This document shows positions 11,855 through 23,261 of a DNA stretch of 64,000 nucleotides, in pieces. Each line of letters opens with the position of its first letter. Within the stretch, counting starts at the first letter, position 1. The notes under the pieces are model-generated. The model did no database searches, was not told the origin of the DNA, and saw nothing but the letters and a program-made list of their open reading frames with translations. Origin of the DNA: Turnera subulata (taxonomy: Eukaryota > Streptophyta > Magnoliopsida > Malpighiales > Passifloraceae); contig JAKUCV010001438.1 of the NCBI GenBank assembly GCA_028386065.3, positions 153,185 to 217,184 of the forward strand, read 5' to 3'. A program made the translations under genes and the position numbers.

Positions 11855-14800
11855 ATGGTGGAGAATCAGGAAGGTACAGGAGGTGATGGAGGAGGAGGGT
11901 GTTTTGAAAAGAATGACATAACAAAGGGGGAAGAAGCAGTAGAGATAACATGGGTGAACGAAGTCAATAAAGAACGCCTCCCGTACTTCAATTACATACC
12001 CACAAGCTTTGTATTGGGGGATGCATGCGTGGATTTCAGCCTCTCCAGGATCCCACCCGAGACCTGCTGTTCTAGCTGTGTGGGTGATTGCCTTTCCTCC
12101 TCCTCCTCATCCACACCTTGTGCATGCTCTCTAGTCCAGGCCGGCAATGGCAATGGTAGTGGTAGTGGTAGTGGTAGTGGTAGTGGTGGGTTTGCATACA
12201 CAAGGGATGGCCTTGTTAGAGACGATTTCCTCGAAGACTGTATCTCCATGAGCCGAGACCCTAAACGCCAATCCCACTCCTACTGCACCGACTGCCCCCT
12301 GCAGAGATCCAAGGGAGAGTGCTGGGTCTTGGCACCCTGCGGGGGTCACTTGCGTATGAAATCCATCCAAGAGTGTGGCAACAAATGTTGGTGCCACAAG
12401 CTCTGTGGCAATCGGGTTGTCCAGCGAGGCATAACCTCAAAATTGCAGGCACTTTCCTACTCACTTACTCCTGCGTTTCTGCGTTTGTTTGTTTGTGTTA
12501 GGATTCAGGAAGGATATATCTACCTCACATCACATTGCCTGCCTACTATCATCTACTTACTTCTTACTGTGTTTGTTTGTGTTCAGGTTTTCTACACTCC
12601 TCAAGGAAAAGGATGGGGCGTCAGAACTCTGGACAAACTTCCCAAAGGTGCTTTTGTGTGCGAGTTTGTTGGCGAGATACTAACCACCCATGAGCTTTCC
12701 CTGAGGAACATGGAAATGACGAGAAATAAAACAACACCTGCTCGCCCAGCACCATTGGATGCATATTGGCCTTCACATCCTCAAAACCATGAACAGGCTC
12801 TGTTCCTGGATCCCACCTTTCATGGAAATGTCGCTAGATTCATCAATCACCGGTATATCTCCAAATCTCCTCCTAACTTCTTCCTTTGGTTCCCATATTA
12901 ACTTTGTCTTTCTCTTGCTTACTTTTGAGTAATAACTTTGTATCGTTTTTCTCCTAGATGCCTTGATGCTAACCTGATTGAGATTCCTGTTAAGATTGAG
13001 ACTCCAGATGATCACTATTATCATGTATGTTCTCATGCTGTATTTGACTTCTTACTTCCGTTTTCTTATTTGGTGATTGATACTTCTGGATTGTTATATT
13101 CTGACAATAAGGGCTTTCACATGAAATTGACTTTTGCAGCTTGCATTTTTCACCACAAGAGAGGTGAATGTAATGGAAGAACTAACTCTGGTGAGCAATA
13201 TATTTAATATGAGACAAGTTTTGGGTTCTTTTTCTTTTATGATATTGTGTAGATGTTCTGCTTTTCTTTGCTGTTCTCAATATTGGAGATCTTGCCATTG
13301 CATACTGACTTTACTTTCCATCAACAAAGGAAGTTGTAACCTTTGATAATTTTATTACCAGGTTTCATGCGGGTCAATGTGAAAATTGAAATTCTGAAGT
13401 GTTGCTTCATTTATGATAACATGCCTGAGTATGTCCTACTGGTAATATCAGATTGTAGTGAATTCAAGTAGCACTGTGGCTTCCCTCATCTCTCTTTTGT
13501 ACAACTTGCCGTCTGGTTTGGCTATAGATGAGTACACTTTTCTTTAAGACAGGATTCATCACAGTACATGATATTTAGCTTCTCGAAGTTTCCTGAAATC
13601 CCTGTATTGCACTTGTGCACCCTAGTTTTGCTGCCAACAGAAACTTGATATTCTGGTCAAACCCTCTACTTGAGGAAATGATTCCACCATCTTCTTAAGC
13701 TATAATTTTTTTGCAATATATCCAATGCCCTTTTCTTGGGTATTGGTAGACATATCTGCATCCTTTGTAGATTGTTTCTGTTCGGCATGCAGTAGATTTA
13801 CTAGATGTATAGACTAATTGGTTGTTTGCTTTAGAAAGATGTCCAATGGATAGGAAATAAAGACACGGAAACTTCTGTTTGACAATGTATAATTGTATAA
13901 TTTTATAGATTTATCAATATAGTGTAGACTTTTTTTTTTCTTTGGGATAGAAAATATAGTGTTGACATAAAGTTCAAACTTTCTTATCCGAGACTGCCCG
14001 CTTCATATTGGTATAAAGCTCTACTGCCCCAATTTGATTGTAGAAGTTGATGGGTAAAAGTTATTGTTCAAAGTATTCATGGTTAGACAATGTCTTTGAA
14101 CTTGTTTTGACTTATTGCAACCCTGCATGCGTCTGTTTGAAAGCTCTAATGTCTTACTATTAATGAATGCCAAACTTCTTCATGATTTAAATGACATGCT
14201 TGAACTTGTTTTGCAGATTTTTTTGCATTCCTGCACTGGACTAGACATTAATCAACTTTTGATGAATGTCTGTCTACCCGTCCCTTTATTTCATGATCGT
14301 TGTGTGATACTTTTTTGTATGTGTTTCTTGTATGGTGGGATATGTTTGGACTTTTTAAGTACTAATGTCTGATATGGCTTCAGGATTATGGTATTGAGTT
14401 TGATGATGTTGCAAATGATGACTTCGTTGAGGCATTTCGGTGTCTATGCCACAGTAAATTCTGCAGGGACTTGAGGCGTTCAAAAAGTAAGTATATTCTG
14501 AAGCTTTAATTGGAGATGTGGTTGGAAAAGTGGAATTCAACCATATGACTTCCATTTTGTGCTCAATTTCAAATCCAAATCTGTGCATGTATTTATGACT
14601 ACGCTGAAGTAGTGTATGTTTGAGAGAGTAGGACGGAATATATGGAGACATTGTTCTTCCAAGGCCCACCAATTTCAATCTCTCCGTCTTAGGGAGAAAT
14701 ATGAGAGATTTCTATCGTTATAATTTATTTCCTTCTAATTAACACTTGAAGGATGGATATGGAATTTTGTCATATGCAATTGCCTCATGTATATATTTTC

Positions 14801-15676
14801 TAAATCAGAATAATAAAAATAACTTTCTTTTTTATTTACATTCTATCCATAATCTTTCCATCTAAACACACAGAGAGAAAATGGTCTTCTCTCTACTTTC
14901 TTTCCCTTTATTTTTATTCCCTCCGTTGTCCTCCTTCTTAGTTTTAGTTTCCAAGTCACCCTTAGTGTTCAAAGGTACCCTGTGCCTGTTCCCAGCTCCC
15001 GTAGGATCAACTTTTGCTTTCAGCTGGACAGCTCCAGAGCGAGAGGTGTGGGTAAGGTTGGACTCATTTTAAGAGGCTAGATGTGAATGGTGGTGGATGC
15101 CGATGGACTTGTACATGGGTAAAATAGGTTTCTACCTAGGATCCACCTTGAGTAATGTGAAGTTAGGCAGTTTTGACCAATGTTAGCTTTTCAATGGTAA
15201 AATTCTTGATGCGCCCTGCTACTAGTGGTTCTTGTATTCTTTATAAGTTCTACCTGTTATCTGTTTTATTTACATTCTTGATTAACCTTGACATAGAGAG
15301 AGTTGAATTCGTAATCTTTCAATTTGTATGCATACACACATAAACATTTAAACTGGTCCTTTGAAAACACAATTGTTGTTTGGAAAAGTTTTAGTTGTTG
15401 GACAAGTAAGTTTGCCTACGTTAGATTTGTCGATATACTTCCGTATGCATATTCTTAAATGGTATGAAGACATTTAAAAGCAATTTATGTGGGTGAGGGT
15501 GTATTCATACCATATAGGACAATACTTCATACTGGATGCCGAAATATATGTTTTTCAAAGGAAATCTCTTGTTCCAGTTTGTTGTTGTGGTTTGGTTGTC
15601 TCAATGACTTGTCTTTTTGTAGGCTTCTCTGATTGAACTTTTTCCTGACACAGGATCTAGAAGTGCAGCACAGTGA
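11855..15676 (+). CDS. SUVR4: SUVR-type SET-domain histone H3-K9 methyltransferase (SUVR1/2/4 clade)
   Basis: Proposed exons are 11855-12448, 12587-12852, 12958-13024, 13140-13190, 14384-14486 and 15654-15676, giving 367 residues. SUVR proteins are nuclear lysine methyltransferases that act on H3K9 and silence transposons. A cysteine-rich pre-SET domain begins at about residue 68 (CCSSCVGDC) and ends at CGNKCWCHKLCGNRVVQ. The SET domain begins at about residue 199 (GKGWGVRTL, GAFVCEFVGE). It contains NHRC at 285-288 for cofactor binding and DYG at 327-329 with the catalytic tyrosine. The post-SET motif CLCHSKFC is at 346-353. The WIYLD domain usual at the N-terminus of SUVR1/2/4 is absent, so an upstream exon may be missing from this model or the copy may be truncated. 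The residue before DYG is Leu where relatives I recall have Trp. The first in-frame ATG was chosen; the frame is open back to GTG at 11816. The last small exon is inferred from splice signals only. SUVR4 is the nearest name, but SUVR1 or SUVR2 are possible. Confidence 0.85.
12155..12184 (+). repeat. Coding microsatellite (GGTAGT)5 in SUVR exon 1
   Basis: Five perfect hexamers encode Gly-Ser repeats at about residues 101-110. They sit in a loop of the pre-SET region, after CACSLVQ. The length is likely variable between individuals, in steps of two residues. Confidence 0.85.
12449..12586 (+). other. Non-canonical GC-AG intron in the SUVR gene
   Basis: The exon before ends ...AAATTGCAG and the exon after begins GTTTTCTACAC, matching the expected protein junction LQ-VF in phase 0. 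The intron starts GC (GCACTTTCC), not GT, and ends TTCAG. It is 138 bp, a multiple of three, with no in-frame stop, so retention would add 46 residues between pre-SET and SET. The two halves share CCTACT..., ACTTACT and TGTTTGTTTGTGTT, which suggests an old internal duplication. Confidence 0.7.
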
Positions 15677-17335
15677 TCGAAAGCAGGAAACGCATGAGAC
15701 TATTAGGCATTTTGCTTTGTTGTTGAGATGTTGCTGGAAGTGAATTTAAGTAGCCTTTTGTTTTGCTCTGCTGGTCCTGGGGTTTCAAGCAATGTCGTTT
15801 CAAAATTCTAGTCCACAACATCAAGTGGATCTTTTTGGGTTTTAGTTTCATCGGCCATAGCTACTGTGCTTATCCTTTCAGGCATCTTTTTCCTCATCTT
15901 AGGTGTATTTGACTGTAAATGTGTTAGGGAGTAGTTCCAAAAATGCTGTGAGCCAGGGCGCAAAGAAGGGGATGGATGGTGTTTGTTTTCAAATGCATTT
16001 TGGAGTGGTATAAAGAGGAGAAGGCTCATTCCTCTCTAATTACAATGATACCATTGATGAAATGGCTCTTTCAAATATTATAAGAATTTTGGTGGAAAGT
16101 GAAGGGATGGGAGTTACACGATGGGGAATGGAAGGGGAGGGGAAAAAATTATACTCTTCCTGGTTGGATATAGGTTAATAATTTCTCCTTGTTTTGTTTG
16201 AGGAAGGAGAAATTATTAATGTCAGTTTTATTGCAATTTATTCGAATTTATCTTCAGAAAAATGTTTTACAATACAATCCACATGGATTGTTCTCTTTAG
16301 TTATCTATTTATCTATCTTCTAGTGTCTTTTATCATTATTATCTAATGTGATTTAATCATTTTAATATGACCCAACTTACTTGTTTTTATCTTCCTATTT
16401 TTACTTATCATCTTTCAACATAAATTCCTCTCCCCCCATTCCTACCTATATTTCTCCCAACTTTTTTCCCTATTAGCTTAACTAGTTCGCTACACGGGGA
16501 ATTGGAATGTGTTTGTATATGTTTCTTCTTTGTATTCTGATCAAAGAAAAATACGTTTATTTTTCTTATCGGATTCTTTTTCCTTATTTTGAAGTTTTCA
16601 CTTTTATTCTTTCTTTTTTTTCATGTATAAGCCTTGTAGATTTATATACAACTTTTTTGGTTTCCAGAAATACTCTTTTAATATATTATTAAAGCCTTTG
16701 TAAGTTGTTTTGTAAGTCAAGAAATATGTTGAAGTTATTCATGCTTGAATTTTTTAAATGCATATCCTGCACATCTATCTCGTTCTTAGTTTGTGTATGT
16801 CAACTGTGATGGTCTCAACGGGGTGTCCTTCAAATTTTGTTGTTTTTTCACTCCACCGATTGTGCTAGAATTTCCAAGCCATTTGTCTTGCAATTTGTGT
16901 TAAAAAAATAATGGAGGCCCAGAAAGACTTGTGCTGTTCGATTTTCCTTCTTGCTTGACCTGTTTAAGAAAATCAATCCAATGGAATATTTCTTAGCTTT
17001 GGTACGTTGCTGTCTAATTCTCCCACTTTTAATTATTGTATTATCACATTTCTGAGGCAGATCTCACCGTATTTTTAACAACTCCATTATCATGTAATTT
17101 CCATTATCAGCTTTTGGGTATCAAAATATTAATAATTTTATATTTTTTGCAATTAATCTAAGTTGCTTATGTAAAGGAAAATGGAAAAAGTGTAAGGTAA
17201 AACAAAGAAGTGAAAGGGTAGTTTTTGGAAAAGGACAAAGCACCATTGTATTAATAATTTTCTTTGTTACAAATAACATATATGAAAGTTTTTTTTTAGA
17301 ATCAAAGCAAATTTCTCATTAATAAACTGAGTTAG
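15677..17335. other. SUVR 3' region and AT-rich intergenic sequence
   Basis: Only short frames and T-rich sequence are visible. The first few hundred bases may be the 3' UTR. A minus-strand frame at 16029-15808 is not recognisable. No TE end was found before the target duplication at 17336. Confidence 0.45.
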
Positions 17336-17340
17336 GGATG

Positions 17341-19799
17341 TGTGATATCCAAGGTACACCCTAGAGCTAAGAGAAGTATTTATATGATAAGAGCCGGATG
17401 TTATTTGTCCTCCGAGGACATTCATGTTAGTTGGATCGTGTATTCGGTAGTTTGTGGTGTATAAGTTAGTGTGAGTTTTAGCTCAGTAACATGAGCGGGT
17501 TGTACATTGAGGACAATAGTGCATATAGGCTTGGCCTAGTGTACACAAATGGGTTTGTGGTGACCCGATGACACGGATGACCTATTTAAGGGGTACCGGG
17601 TGCTCGACCTAATTAATTGGTCGATAAATATTGGATTATGTTGGTAATGTGTTACTTAGGTGCAATTAGTGCACTGGAGGCACAATTTCCCAATGAAGAT
17701 ACCCATTGGCTCGAGTTGGCACGAAATGGTGCACAACGGGGGCACCAGGGTGCCCGTTGGTGCACAATCGGACCCGCTGGTGTGTAAAGTCGTGATTGGC
17801 CAAACTGACCAATCAGAGTTAGGCATGTGGCTCAGGAATAAGCTTCTTTTAGTCTTTGGTGTGCAAACTAGCAATTTGGGTGTCACGGTTCAATCGAGTC
17901 AGAAATAAGCATAAGGTGGCGGTTTGGTGCAAGTGACACCTAGTAGTGAGTTGGTGGCAAGTGGGGTGCTTACTCACCTACTTGGTCGCTCTTTTAAGGT
18001 GAAAACAAGCACCTCTCACCCATTCTGATCAGACTAATTCGTGCTAAGAGAGAGGGAGAGGAGAAAGAGAGAAAAGAGGGGAAAGGTGGAGAGTGAGCCT
18101 ACGGGGTTCTGCTCTCGGGCAGACTGACCCCTGACAACTAAAATGAAAATTCCGGCCAAACCACCGGTTGGAATTGAGTGAAACCAAAGTCTATGATTAG
18201 CTAACATCCATAGATTAAATATGGAACCAAGGTTGGACATTTTGGAGATAAAATGAGAGAGTTGTGTACTCTCAAAGTGGACTGTTCTACAGATGTCCAG
18301 CAGCAGTTCTTCTGCTTGGTCCAGTGTTGGTATTGAAGGCATATCTAAGGCTACAGACCTCGGATTAGGGTTTTCTTTAAGGCTCTGGAAATCTGAGACG
18401 TAGGGCTAAAACTTTTATGTTGAGGCCCGAAGCTGGTTCAGCATGTAGGTGCTATGTATTTTGGGTTGAAAGTGGTGCTTGTGCAGGGCAGTTTCTGCCC
18501 GACTTGGAAAAAGATAAGTATTGTGGTTTTGAGTTGTATTTCACAAGCTATGGTGGCTGTAAACTCATTGCTATGTGTGTTTGTGTATGTGTAACAAGGA
18601 ATAAGGTCTAAGATACTCCATGGTTTTAGAAGGAAAGGAACTGACCTAAGGATCCCTAGGTGATAGTAAGCAAATGGGTTTATGCGGGTAGTGATTGCTA
18701 GTGCACCTTTGTTGGGCGGAAGGCCATTATGCATACTGATTGTGTGTCATTGTGTGTGTGATGTACTTGCTGGCCACCTATGGAAACTGTTGGTTGATTA
18801 GCCATTGTTGGCTAATCATGGCTAGTTGGCCTTTTTTGGCTAATTGTGCATACTTGACATACATTGCTGACTTGTTAGTGCACGATGTATGTGATGTATA
18901 CTTGTGGCATACTTGTTGCCCTTGTTGGGCTGATTGTGTTGCACTTCTTGTGAATGAGATTGGCATTTATGTGCTTGTGATTGGCATGTGATTGCCTTTG
19001 CTTTTGCTTGTGATTGTGGTACCACTGGCCAGTTGGTTGAGGTGCACTGGTGCACGAGGTAGTGCTTGTGAGGCTTGCACGTCCCATGGGATTGGTGGGC
19101 ACTTGCATAACCCTTGTGCGCCACTAGATATTGGCACTGGGTGCCTTGTACAGGTTGTTGAACCTTGCAGAGGATATTGCCCGCTTGGTCTATTACAGGT
19201 GTGACACAATGTCCGCTGGGAGCTGTGTGAGTTGTGGTAGCAAGTCACGCGCACTTCTCGTGACTTCTCGGTTATGCCTCGTACGTGGGGCTGTGGGATA
19301 AGGAGTAACACCTGTATATGCTACCAAACTACATAGGCTGTCTTGGGGCGCATCATACCCTAGCTGGTTGGGGGGGGGGGGGGGGGNGAGTGCTGCATGA
19401 CTGCCCATCATATCTCCCCTTGCCTTGCAGGTTCGAGAATGAGTGTACGGGCAGTAGGTCGATGGGTATAGCCGAGTCAGTCTCCTTCATTGTTTTATTG
19501 TATTAACACACTAAAGAGGTTATGTCTTGGATTAAGAGTTAGTGCCCCTTGTAGCAAGAATTTTGTAACATTAGTGGATATGAATTAATAAAAGAGTTTG
19601 ATACAATTAGTATCCTTGTTGCCTTTGCTTGCATTGTGGTTCTGCTTCCGTTTACGCTGCGCTCGAGTTTTGGTTAGTAACCCGCTAGGCAAAGGCGACT
19701 AGCTTCTATGTGTTCGATTATAGGCCTTGAGGTGCCTTGTGTGGCACGATGTAGGTGCACACGGTACCTGGCCGGTCGTGCTTAGGCGGGGGCGTGACA
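17341..19799 (+). repeat. 5' LTR of the 17.3-23.3 kb element
   Basis: It is 2,459 bp. It contains about 0.5 kb (about 18780-19305) absent from the 3' LTR. It lacks about 0.18 kb that the 3' LTR has; the junction lies at a poly-G run ending in an undetermined base (about 19371-19387). Confidence 0.85.
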
Positions 19800-21141
19800 G
19801 ATATGGTATGGTGCATAGTTATAAAATTTCTGCTAAGGGGCATAGACTGATGAGTCTTGGCTAGTACCCATCGAGTTAGAAGTTGGGATTTGGTGAGAGA
19901 CTTGTGTCTTATATGTATTTTTTTATGTTTTATATGTTGTTGTATTTTTGTGTTTGCTTGATGTGCAGATCGGTAATTCGTGGACATGCTATAATGGCGT
20001 GGAGAGGCTGGGAAAAAGTTACTAATGAAAGTAAGTAATGATGTTGTTGATTTGGAAATGGTTGTGAATGTGGGATTTTGGTGTACTACTTGCAATAAAG
20101 GATAATGGAGTTGGTTTGTTTAGTACTAAGTATGATGATGGACTTGGGGATGAGTATAAAGTACTATACCTTCTTGTGAGCTATAAGCGGAGTGGCGCTG
20201 CGGAAGCATGGTTGGCTTGTTTGGGATGCAATTGGACCTGCAGTCGTCCAATTGGTCCGAGCTGAATTTTTGGTGTGCTTGTGCATGCACTAGTGTGGAT
20301 CACCATGAGAGTAGTGCACCTTGTGGCCCGGTTGGGGCAATTGGTTCGGTTGGCCAATTAGAGCGCCAGTGCATGCACCAATGTGCAACTGGTGCATTTT
20401 GTGGCCCGGTTGGCCGACTATAATGCTAATACACACACTAGTGCACGAGTGATGCATTTTGAGGTTCGGTTGGGAATAATTGGCCTTGATGGCCAATTAG
20501 TACAGTTGTGTGTAGGTAGTGCACCATAGTGGGATGAGTACGAGGTAGAAGGTATTAGTGATGAGGGAACGAGTATGTGGACTGTAGTCGTCTATTGAGT
20601 GATGTATCGTGTTAAAGAGTTATAGTGGGAACTCGCATGGTTACATTTGGAAGGCTAACAGTACATTGCACAATTTTAATTGCATTTACTATGTGGCCAT
20701 AATTTGTAATGCTTTTGTAATATTTTAAAAGAAATATGCAAGTACTGTTTAGACTATCCATTTGTACCATGGTAAGGAGTGATAGATAGTTGATAGAATT
20801 AGAATGTATAAGATTCCGACTGAGTCGTTAAGGTATGTGAAATGGATTAGTCTGGGATATGATCATAAGGATATATAAGGAATGTACATTGTAAGTATCA
20901 AGCTTGGGAGACAATAAGGAGTTGAGGTTGAACTCGAGAATGAATTTTGAGGCAAATGGATTGGAGACACATTGGACTGAGTAGCACAGTTGAGATATAC
21001 TGGAAGTAATAAGGAATAATAGAATAGCATATGAGCATATTCGGGAAGATGATTGAGAGTCACATAAACGGGTTGATGTTATCTGTAAGGAAACAGTAAC
21101 ATTTAAATTTTGCAAACAAAATTTTTTGAAGGAGGGGATGA

Positions 21142-23256
21142 TGTGATACCCTAGGTACACCCTAGAGCTAAGAGAAGTATTTATATGATAAGAGCCAGGT
21201 GTTATTTGTCCTCCGAGGACATTGGTCTTAGTTGGATTGTGTATTCAGTAGTTTGTGGTGTATAAGTTAGTGTGAGTTTTGGCTCAGTAACATAAGCGGG
21301 TTGTGCATTGAGGACAATGGTGCACATAGGCTTAGCCTAGTGTACACAAATAGGTTCGTGGTGACCCGATGACATGGATGGCCTATTTAAGGGGTACCGG
21401 GTGCTCGACCTAATTAATTGGTCGATAAATGTTGGATTATGTTGATAATGTGTTGCTTAGGTGCAATTAGTGCATTGGAGGCACAATTGCTCAATGAAGA
21501 TACCCATTGGCTCGAGGTGGCACGAAATGGTGTACAACGGGGGCATCGGGGTGCCCGTTGGTGCACAATCAGACCTGCTAGTGTGTAAAGTCGTGATTGG
21601 CCAAACAGACCAATCAGAGTTAGGCGTGTGGCTCAGGAATAAGCTGCTTGTAGTCTTTGGTGTGCAAGCTAGCAGGTTGGGTGCCACAGTTCAATTGGTC
21701 AAAAATAAGCACGAGGTGGCAGTTTGGTGCAAGTGGCACCTAGTGGTCAGTTGGTGGAAAGTGGGGTGCTTACTCACCTACTTGGTCACTATTTTAAGGT
21801 GCAAGCAAGCACCTCACACCCATTCTGATCAGACTAATTCATGCTAAGAGAGAGGGAGAGGAGAAAGAGATAAAAGAGGAGAAAGGTGGAGAGTGAGCCT
21901 AAGGGGTTCTGCTCTTGGGCATATTGACCCCTGACAACTAAAATGAAAATTCCAGACAAACCACCGGTTGGAATTGAGTGAAACCAAAGTCTATGATTAG
22001 CTAACATCCATAGATTTCATATGGAACCGAGTTTTGGAATTTTGGAGCTAAAATGAGAGAGTTGTGTAATCTCAAAGTGGACTGTTTTGAAGATGTCCCG
22101 CAGCAGTTCTTCTGCTTGGACCAGTGTTGGTATTGAAGGCATATCTGGGGCTACAGACCTCGGATTGGGGTGTTCTTTGAGGCTATGCAAAGCTGAGACA
22201 TAGGTCTAAAGCTCTTTTGTGGAGGCCCGAAGCGGGTTCAGGATGTAGATGCTCTGTATTTCGGATTGAAGGTGGTGCTTGTGCAGGGCAGTTTTTGCCC
22301 GACTTGGATAAAGATAAGTATTGTGGGGTTGAGTTGTATTTCACAAGCTATGGTGGTTGTGAAATCGTTGCTATATGTGTTTGTGTATCTATAACAGGGG
22401 CTAAGGTCTAAGATACCCCATGGTTTAAGAAGGAAAGAAATTGACCTAGGGATGCCTTGGTGATGGTAAGTAAATGGGTTTATGCGGGTAGTGATTGCTA
22501 GTACATCTTTGTTGGGAGGAAGGCCATTATGCATGCTGATTGTGTGTCATTGTGTGTGTGATGTACTTGCTGGCCACTTGTGTGTCATCTTTGGGGCTGT
22601 GGGGTAAGGAGTAACACCTGCATATGCTACCAAACTACATAGGCTACCTTGGGGTGCATCATACCCTAGCAGGTCGGGGGGGAATGAGACCAGTACGTGC
22701 CTGGGACACAATGGATTGTATTGGGGCATGAGAGCCCGATGTTTGTGTGCATTACACTATATTGTGTGCTGCATGACTGTGTGTTGCTCATGTCGAGCTT
22801 TGAGTGCAGTGTGTGATTACTCTCTTGCATCTCCTATTTACTTGCTGAGTTTTATACTCACCCCCCATATCTCCCCTTGCCTTGCAGGTGTGAGAATGAG
22901 TGTACGGGCAGTAGGTCGATGGGTATAGCCGAGTCGGTCTCCTTCATTGTTTTATTATATTAACACACTAAAGAGGTTATGCCTTGGATTAAGAGTTAGT
23001 GCCCCTTGTAGCAAAAATTTTATAACATTAGTGGATATGAATTAATAAAAGAGTTTGATATAATTAGTATCCTTGTTGCCTTTGCTTACATTGTGGTTCT
23101 GCTTCCGTTTACGCTGCGCTCGAGTTTTGGTTAGTAACCCGCTAGGCAAAGGCGACTAGCTTCTATGTCTTCAATTATAGGCCTTGGGGTGCCTTGTGTG
23201 GCACGATGTAGGTGCACATGGTACCTGGCCGGTCGCACTTAGGCGGGAGAGTGACA
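21142..23256 (+). repeat. 3' LTR of the 17.3-23.3 kb element
   Basis: It is 2,115 bp and collinear with the 5' LTR except for the two length differences described there. Frames such as 21461-21847 recur at 17660-17908 only because the LTR is repeated; they are not genes. Confidence 0.85.
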
Positions 23257-23261
23257 GGATG

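Larger units (their letters stand above)
17341..23256 (+). mobile_element. Complete non-autonomous LTR retroelement with perfect 5-bp TSD
   Basis: Two long direct repeats begin TGTGATA and end GTGACA: 17341-19799 and 21142-23256. The host pentamer GGATG lies at 17336-17340 and 23257-23261. A purine tract, GAAGGAGGGGATGA, directly precedes the right LTR, as a polypurine tract should. The interior, 19800-21141, is only 1.34 kb and has no gag, protease, RT or integrase frame, so the element must have been moved by proteins of another element. The size and layout fit a LARD-type unit with unusually large LTRs. GATATGGTATGG just inside the left LTR may be a primer-binding site, but the match to a tRNA end is weak. 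Confidence 0.88.

Noticed and set aside
21461..21847. 128-codon frame with a similar frame at 17660-17908
   Set aside because: The similarity exists because both lie in the two LTRs of one element; there is no protein family match.
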